Shown here piece after piece: positions 61,080 to 64,000 of a stretch of 64,000 nucleotides of DNA; within the stretch, counting starts at the first letter, position 1, and every line of letters begins with the position of its first letter. The stretch spans positions 1 to 64,000 of the forward strand of contig NZ_JARFTP010000008.1 in the NCBI RefSeq assembly GCF_029167375.1. The letters are read 5' to 3'. The notes below the pieces were generated by a model. The model searched no databases. It was not told where the DNA came from and saw only the letters and a program-made list of their open reading frames with translations. A program made the position numbers and the translations under genes. Source of the stretch: Tsukamurella sp. 8F. Its GTDB lineage: Bacteria > Actinomycetota > Actinomycetes > Mycobacteriales > Mycobacteriaceae.

Positions 61080-62297
61080 TCAGCGCAGGTCGAAGATCGC
61101 CGTTGCGTGCGGGGCGAGTTCGGCGCCCACCCATGCGGACGGCTCACGGGAGGTTCCACTCCAGAGATCGGTCACCGCCGGCGGCGGACCCGACCAGCCC
61201 AGCGACGACGGCGTGGCGCCCACACGGGCGGGGTGGTCCGAGTCGTTGACGAAGGCCACGGCCATTCGCCCGCCGGACAGCCGCCGGACCCATGCATCGC
61301 CCACGAGATGTGCGGGCGCCGATGCGTCCTGGTCGAGCGCGATGAGCGCGCGGTCGGCCAGCAGATTCCGCACCGCGCTCGGCATGCGTGTGAGGTCATT
61401 GCCGGCGATGAGCGGTGAGCCGAGCATCGACCACATCGCCACCTGCGTGCGGGCCTCGTCGTCGCTCACTCCGGGCAGCCCGGCGACCAGCATGTCGAGG
61501 TCGCCGGTCGCGCCGGTCGCGCCGGGCGCGGAGGCCTGATCGATGGCCTCCGCGATCCCCTGGTTCCCGAGCGGTCCCGTCCCCACTCGCCAGGCGGGCA
61601 CGACGTCGTTGGTGACGCGCACCTGATTCGCCACACCGGACCACACGCCGTCCCGACCGGGAACCGCGTCGGCCACATGGCTGTTGGGGTTGATGGCGTA
61701 CTCGACGGGGCGTCCCGTGTCACCGAGGGCGTCCCGCATCGTCGTGAACGCGATGATCTGTTGCTGCGGGTCGGCTGCGGCGGAGCACCAGTCGTACTTG
61801 AGGTAGTCGACGCCCCACGCGGCGAAGGTCTTCGCGTCCTGGGTCTCGTGCCCCGCGCTGCCCGTCGCCCCGGGGTATGTTCCCGCCAGCTGCGCGCACG
61901 TGCGGGCGCCCGGCGACTCGTACAGCCCGAACCGCAGCCCGCGCGCGTGCAGGTACGCGCCGAGCGCGGCCATGCCGGAGGGGAACCGGGACGGGTCCGC
62001 ACGGAGCGATCCGTCGGGGGCTCGCGTGGGGGCGAACCAGCAGTCGTCGACGGTGACGGTGCGGTAGCCCGCGCCGGCGAGCCCGCTGGACACCAGGGCG
62101 TCCGCCTGTCGCTCGACGTCGCGTTCGGTGATGTTGCAGCCGAACGCGTTCCAGCTGTTCCACCCCATGGCCGGGCGCGAGGCGGCGGCGGGAAGTACGC
62201 CGGGCGGGTAGCTCAGCGGTAGGTGCGCGCCGGAGGCCGGCACGCCCACCAGCGCCACCGCGGTCGCGGCGGCTGTGGTGAGGCGCGTCCGGTTCAC
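61080..62297 (-). CDS. Secreted GH27 alpha-galactosidase
   Basis: A 405-residue glycoside hydrolase of family 27. An N-terminal signal-like segment (about 1-24, hydrophobic with ASGA at its end) suggests secretion. The barrel has RPAMGWNSWNAFGCNI, VTVDDCWFAP, the nucleophile Asp169 in YLKYDWC and the acid/base Asp in ATGDLDMLVAG. A C-terminal beta domain follows (AVAFVNDSDHPARVG). It retains configuration while removing terminal alpha-galactose (or alpha-N-acetylgalactosamine) from oligosaccharides. GTG 62297 is used; the neighbour is a HAD phosphatase 37 bp upstream on the same strand. Confidence 0.92.
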   Translation of the reverse strand: MNRTRLTTAAATAVALVGVPASGAHLPLSYPPGVLPAAASRPAMGWNSWNAFGCNITERDVERQADALVSSGLAGAGYRTVTVDDCWFAPTRAPDGSLRADPSRFPSGMAALGAYLHARGLRFGLYESPGARTCAQLAGTYPGATGSAGHETQDAKTFAAWGVDYLKYDWCSAAADPQQQIIAFTTMRDALGDTGRPVEYAINPNSHVADAVPGRDGVWSGVANQVRVTNDVVPAWRVGTGPLGNQGIAEAIDQASAPGATGATGDLDMLVAGLPGVSDDEARTQVAMWSMLGSPLIAGNDLTRMPSAVRNLLADRALIALDQDASAPAHLVGDAWVRRLSGGRMAVAFVNDSDHPARVGATPSSLGWSGPPPAVTDLWSGTSREPSAWVGAELAPHATAIFDLR

Positions 62298-62334
62298 CGT
62301 TACGTGGGTACCGGTCGACTCTGTACGGCCGCTG

Positions 62335-62991
62335 TCAAACGAGCCGCAGATCGGCTACGGCCAGGCCCGCGAGGGTCGTGCGGTGCCGGGCTTCGGTGCC
62401 CGGCACCACCGGCTCGGGTCCGACGGTGACCACCGTGCAGCCCGCCGCGAGTGCAGCGCGTGAGCCGGTCGGCGAGTCCTCGAATGCGAGCGCCCTCCCG
62501 GGCTCGGCATCGGCGAGTTCGGCGCCCAGCAGGTAGGGGTCCGGCGCGGGCTTGGCCGCAGGCACTTCGTCGCCACACACCGTCGCAGCGAAGCGGTCCC
62601 GCCCGAGGGTCCCGAGCGCGTGCTCGGTGATGTCGCGGACGGTGTTGGTCACGAGCACCATCGGGATGTCCAGCCCAGCAACCAGCTCGAGGGCGTCGCG
62701 TGCGCCGTCCATCCATGGGATGCCGTCCTCGAACAGCTCGATAACGCGTCCGGACAGCCAGGCGTCCCGCGCTGCGAGGTCCGCCGGCGAAGGTTCGACG
62801 TTCCCGGCGGCGGCGAAGATCTTCCGCAGTGCGTCGCCGGTCGCGTTCCCCAGCGTGGAGAGACGCAGCTCCGGTGTCATCTCGGCACCGAGATCCGCTG
62901 CGAGTTCCTCGACCGCGATGTCCCAGAGCTTCTCGGAGTCCAGCAGCGTACCGTCCATGTCCCACAGGACGGCGTCGGGCATATTGCTCAT
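62335..62991 (-). CDS. HAD-superfamily hydrolase (beta-phosphoglucomutase-like)
   Basis: A 218-residue HAD phosphatase. Motif I is DMDGTLLDSEKLWD with nucleophile Asp, the helical cap lies at about 18-85, motif II Thr is in MVLVTNTVRD, motif III Lys is in AAKPAPDPYLLGA, and motif IV is AFEDSPTGSRAALAAG. Members dephosphorylate sugar phosphates or isomerise beta-glucose-1-phosphate. ATG 62991 is preceded by a minus-strand TACTGT (62999-63004) seven bases away, supporting this start. Substrate unknown; transcription with the alpha-galactosidase is possible. Confidence 0.88.
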   Translation of the reverse strand: MSNMPDAVLWDMDGTLLDSEKLWDIAVEELAADLGAEMTPELRLSTLGNATGDALRKIFAAAGNVEPSPADLAARDAWLSGRVIELFEDGIPWMDGARDALELVAGLDIPMVLVTNTVRDITEHALGTLGRDRFAATVCGDEVPAAKPAPDPYLLGAELADAEPGRALAFEDSPTGSRAALAAGCTVVTVGPEPVVPGTEARHRTTLAGLAVADLRLV

Positions 62992-63048
62992 GCGTTGCAC
63001 AGTATCCCGGCTCACGGGCGAACCCGAATTCGCCGACGCCCGCCTCGA

Positions 63049-63069
63049 AGGGCTAGGTTATCCTGCCCT
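63049..63069 (+). promoter_or_regulatory. Iron-box-like dyad upstream of second siderophore-binding gene
   Basis: A dyad with outer arms AGGGC/GCCCT surrounds TAGGTTATCCT. It matches the IdeR consensus at 11 of 19 positions, weaker than the box at 713. It ends 31 bp before the lipoprotein start. Confidence 0.45.
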
Positions 63070-63100
63070 CAGTAATGCGCCGACCAAAGGAGTCCCGATC

Positions 63101-64000
63101 ATGCACACCGGTTCGTGTGGAACGCTCGACACCCCGACCACCCGGCGCACTCTGTTCCACGGCGCGGGACTGGTGGGTTTGGCGGCCATCGCTGCGGCGT
63201 GCGGCTCGCGCGACGCGCAGGCGCCGAACTCGGGCGGGCGTACGGTCGAGCACCTGCGCGGGGTGACGCGCGTGCCGGACGATCCGCAGCGCATCGTGAC
63301 GGTGGGGTACAGCGATCAGGATCCGGTCCTCGCGCTGGGCGGGAAGGTCGTAGGCGTGACGGACTGGTACGGCGACTATCGCTACGCCACGTGGCCCTGG
63401 GCGCAGAAGGCGCTCGGGGACCAGAAGCCCGAGGTTCTGAACAAGGGGCAGTTCACCGGAACTCCGGACTACCGGTACGAGGAGATCGCGGCGCTCCGCC
63501 CCGATCTGATTCTCGGCCTGTACACCTCGATGAGCCAGGACCAGTACGACCGCCTGTCCCAGATAGCGCCGACCGTCGGACCGCCGAAGGGGTACAGGTC
63601 TTTCACCGTGCCGTGGGACGTCGCGACCCGCACGACCGGTGACGCCATCGGACGCAGCGATGAGGCGCGTCGGCAGATCGCGTCCGTCGAGGATCGAATC
63701 GGGCAGGCGAAGTCGGCGCATCCCGAGTTCCACGGGCGCACAGCGGTCGTCGTCGAACGCTTCCAGCAGGGATCCGTGTGGGTCCGCGCCCAGGGGGACC
63801 CGCGCTCGCGGCTCCTCTCCGGGTTGGGGTTCACCGTGCCCGACCTGGCCGCGCGCATCGCGAAAGGCAACGACGGCGCTGCGCTGGCCGAGGAGAAGAT
63901 GGGAATCCTCGATCAGGACGTCCTCGTGTGGAACGTCGGGTCCCAGCCGTCGCGGCAGGGCGAGATCGAGGCGCTCCCGATCTACCACACCCTCCCCGCC
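63101..64000 (+). CDS. Iron-siderophore substrate-binding lipoprotein (partial, runs off window end)
   Basis: The first 300 codons of a FecB-type siderophore-binding protein; the 3' end lies outside the window. AAAGGAG at 63086-63092 precedes ATG 63101. The N-terminus carries a twin-arginine motif (TTRRTLFHG, Arg15-Arg16) and a lipobox ending AAAC with Cys34, so it is probably a Tat-exported lipoprotein. The binding domain shows GVTRVPDDPQRIVTVGYSDQ, LALGGKVVGVTDWYG and LRPDLILGLYTSMSQDQYDR. It is a distant paralogue of the protein encoded at 757-1761. Confidence 0.87.
   Translation, partial: MHTGSCGTLDTPTTRRTLFHGAGLVGLAAIAAACGSRDAQAPNSGGRTVEHLRGVTRVPDDPQRIVTVGYSDQDPVLALGGKVVGVTDWYGDYRYATWPWAQKALGDQKPEVLNKGQFTGTPDYRYEEIAALRPDLILGLYTSMSQDQYDRLSQIAPTVGPPKGYRSFTVPWDVATRTTGDAIGRSDEARRQIASVEDRIGQAKSAHPEFHGRTAVVVERFQQGSVWVRAQGDPRSRLLSGLGFTVPDLAARIAKGNDGAALAEEKMGILDQDVLVWNVGSQPSRQGEIEALPIYHTLPA

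Overview
The window is about 64 kb of high-GC actinobacterial chromosome. A Pup-proteasome locus (pup, prcB, prcA, pafA, dop, arc), the PafB/PafC pair, TatA/TatC, a HelY helicase, long-form HisG with HisE, a DprE2-like reductase and F420-type proteins together point to a mycolic-acid-containing member of the Mycobacteriales. My guess is a Tsukamurella- or Gordonia-like genus; this is inference, with no database search. The gene order recalls a compressed version of the Mycobacterium tuberculosis stretch from cobN (Rv2062c) to hisE (Rv2122c), compared from memory.

Layout. 1-87 is an almost pure C run, probably an artefact. 0.17-12.3 kb is accessory metabolism: an FxsA-like membrane protein, an iron-regulated siderophore-binding lipoprotein, a polar amino-acid ABC transporter ending in a luciferase-like monooxygenase (LLM), a MarR/FMN-oxidoreductase pair, a TetR/hydrolase pair and three more LLM genes. 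12.3-14.7 kb is a glutaryl-CoA dehydrogenase/CoA-transferase pair. 14.9-30.7 kb holds the aerobic cobalamin genes in three blocks (cobN; fabH-like-cobG-cobH-cobIJ; DprE2-like-cobL-cobM-cobK). Between these blocks lie a TetR/methyltransferase pair, a metallophosphoesterase operon and a PPOX-fold protein. 30.8-33.4 kb has a TetR/DUF1348 pair and a sugar porter. 33.4-38.1 kb has a Xaa-Pro peptidase, a 5'-3' exonuclease, a DUF4333 protein and an aldehyde dehydrogenase. 38.2-57.4 kb, transcribed almost wholly on the minus strand, is helY-tatC-tatA-pafC-pafB-pafA-prcA-prcB-pup, then a Ddn-like gene, dop, an FHA-ABC exporter, arc, trmI, hisG and hisE. 57.4-64 kb holds a membrane hydrolase, an XRE/SDR pair, a GH27 alpha-galactosidase, a HAD phosphatase and a second siderophore-binding lipoprotein cut by the window end.

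How it works together. The proteasome block encodes a complete pupylation pathway: Dop deamidates Pup, PafA ligates it, ARC unfolds targets, and PrcA/PrcB degrade them. The cobalamin block covers much of the aerobic corrin-ring pathway but not cobF, cobB or the late adenosylation and amidation steps. Two regulatory themes stand out. Four TetR/partner intergenic regions each carry two copies of their own dyad. At least a dozen genes have a TANNNT-like -10 six to seven bases before an ATG/GTG, the signature of leaderless transcripts. This helped choose starts for marR, an LLM gene, cobN, cobH, dprE2-like, PPOX, pafA, pafB, dop and others. The least explained features are the KAS III gene apparently co-transcribed with cobG-cobH-cobIJ under a TetR repressor, and the Ddn-like and membrane-protein genes placed between dop and pup.
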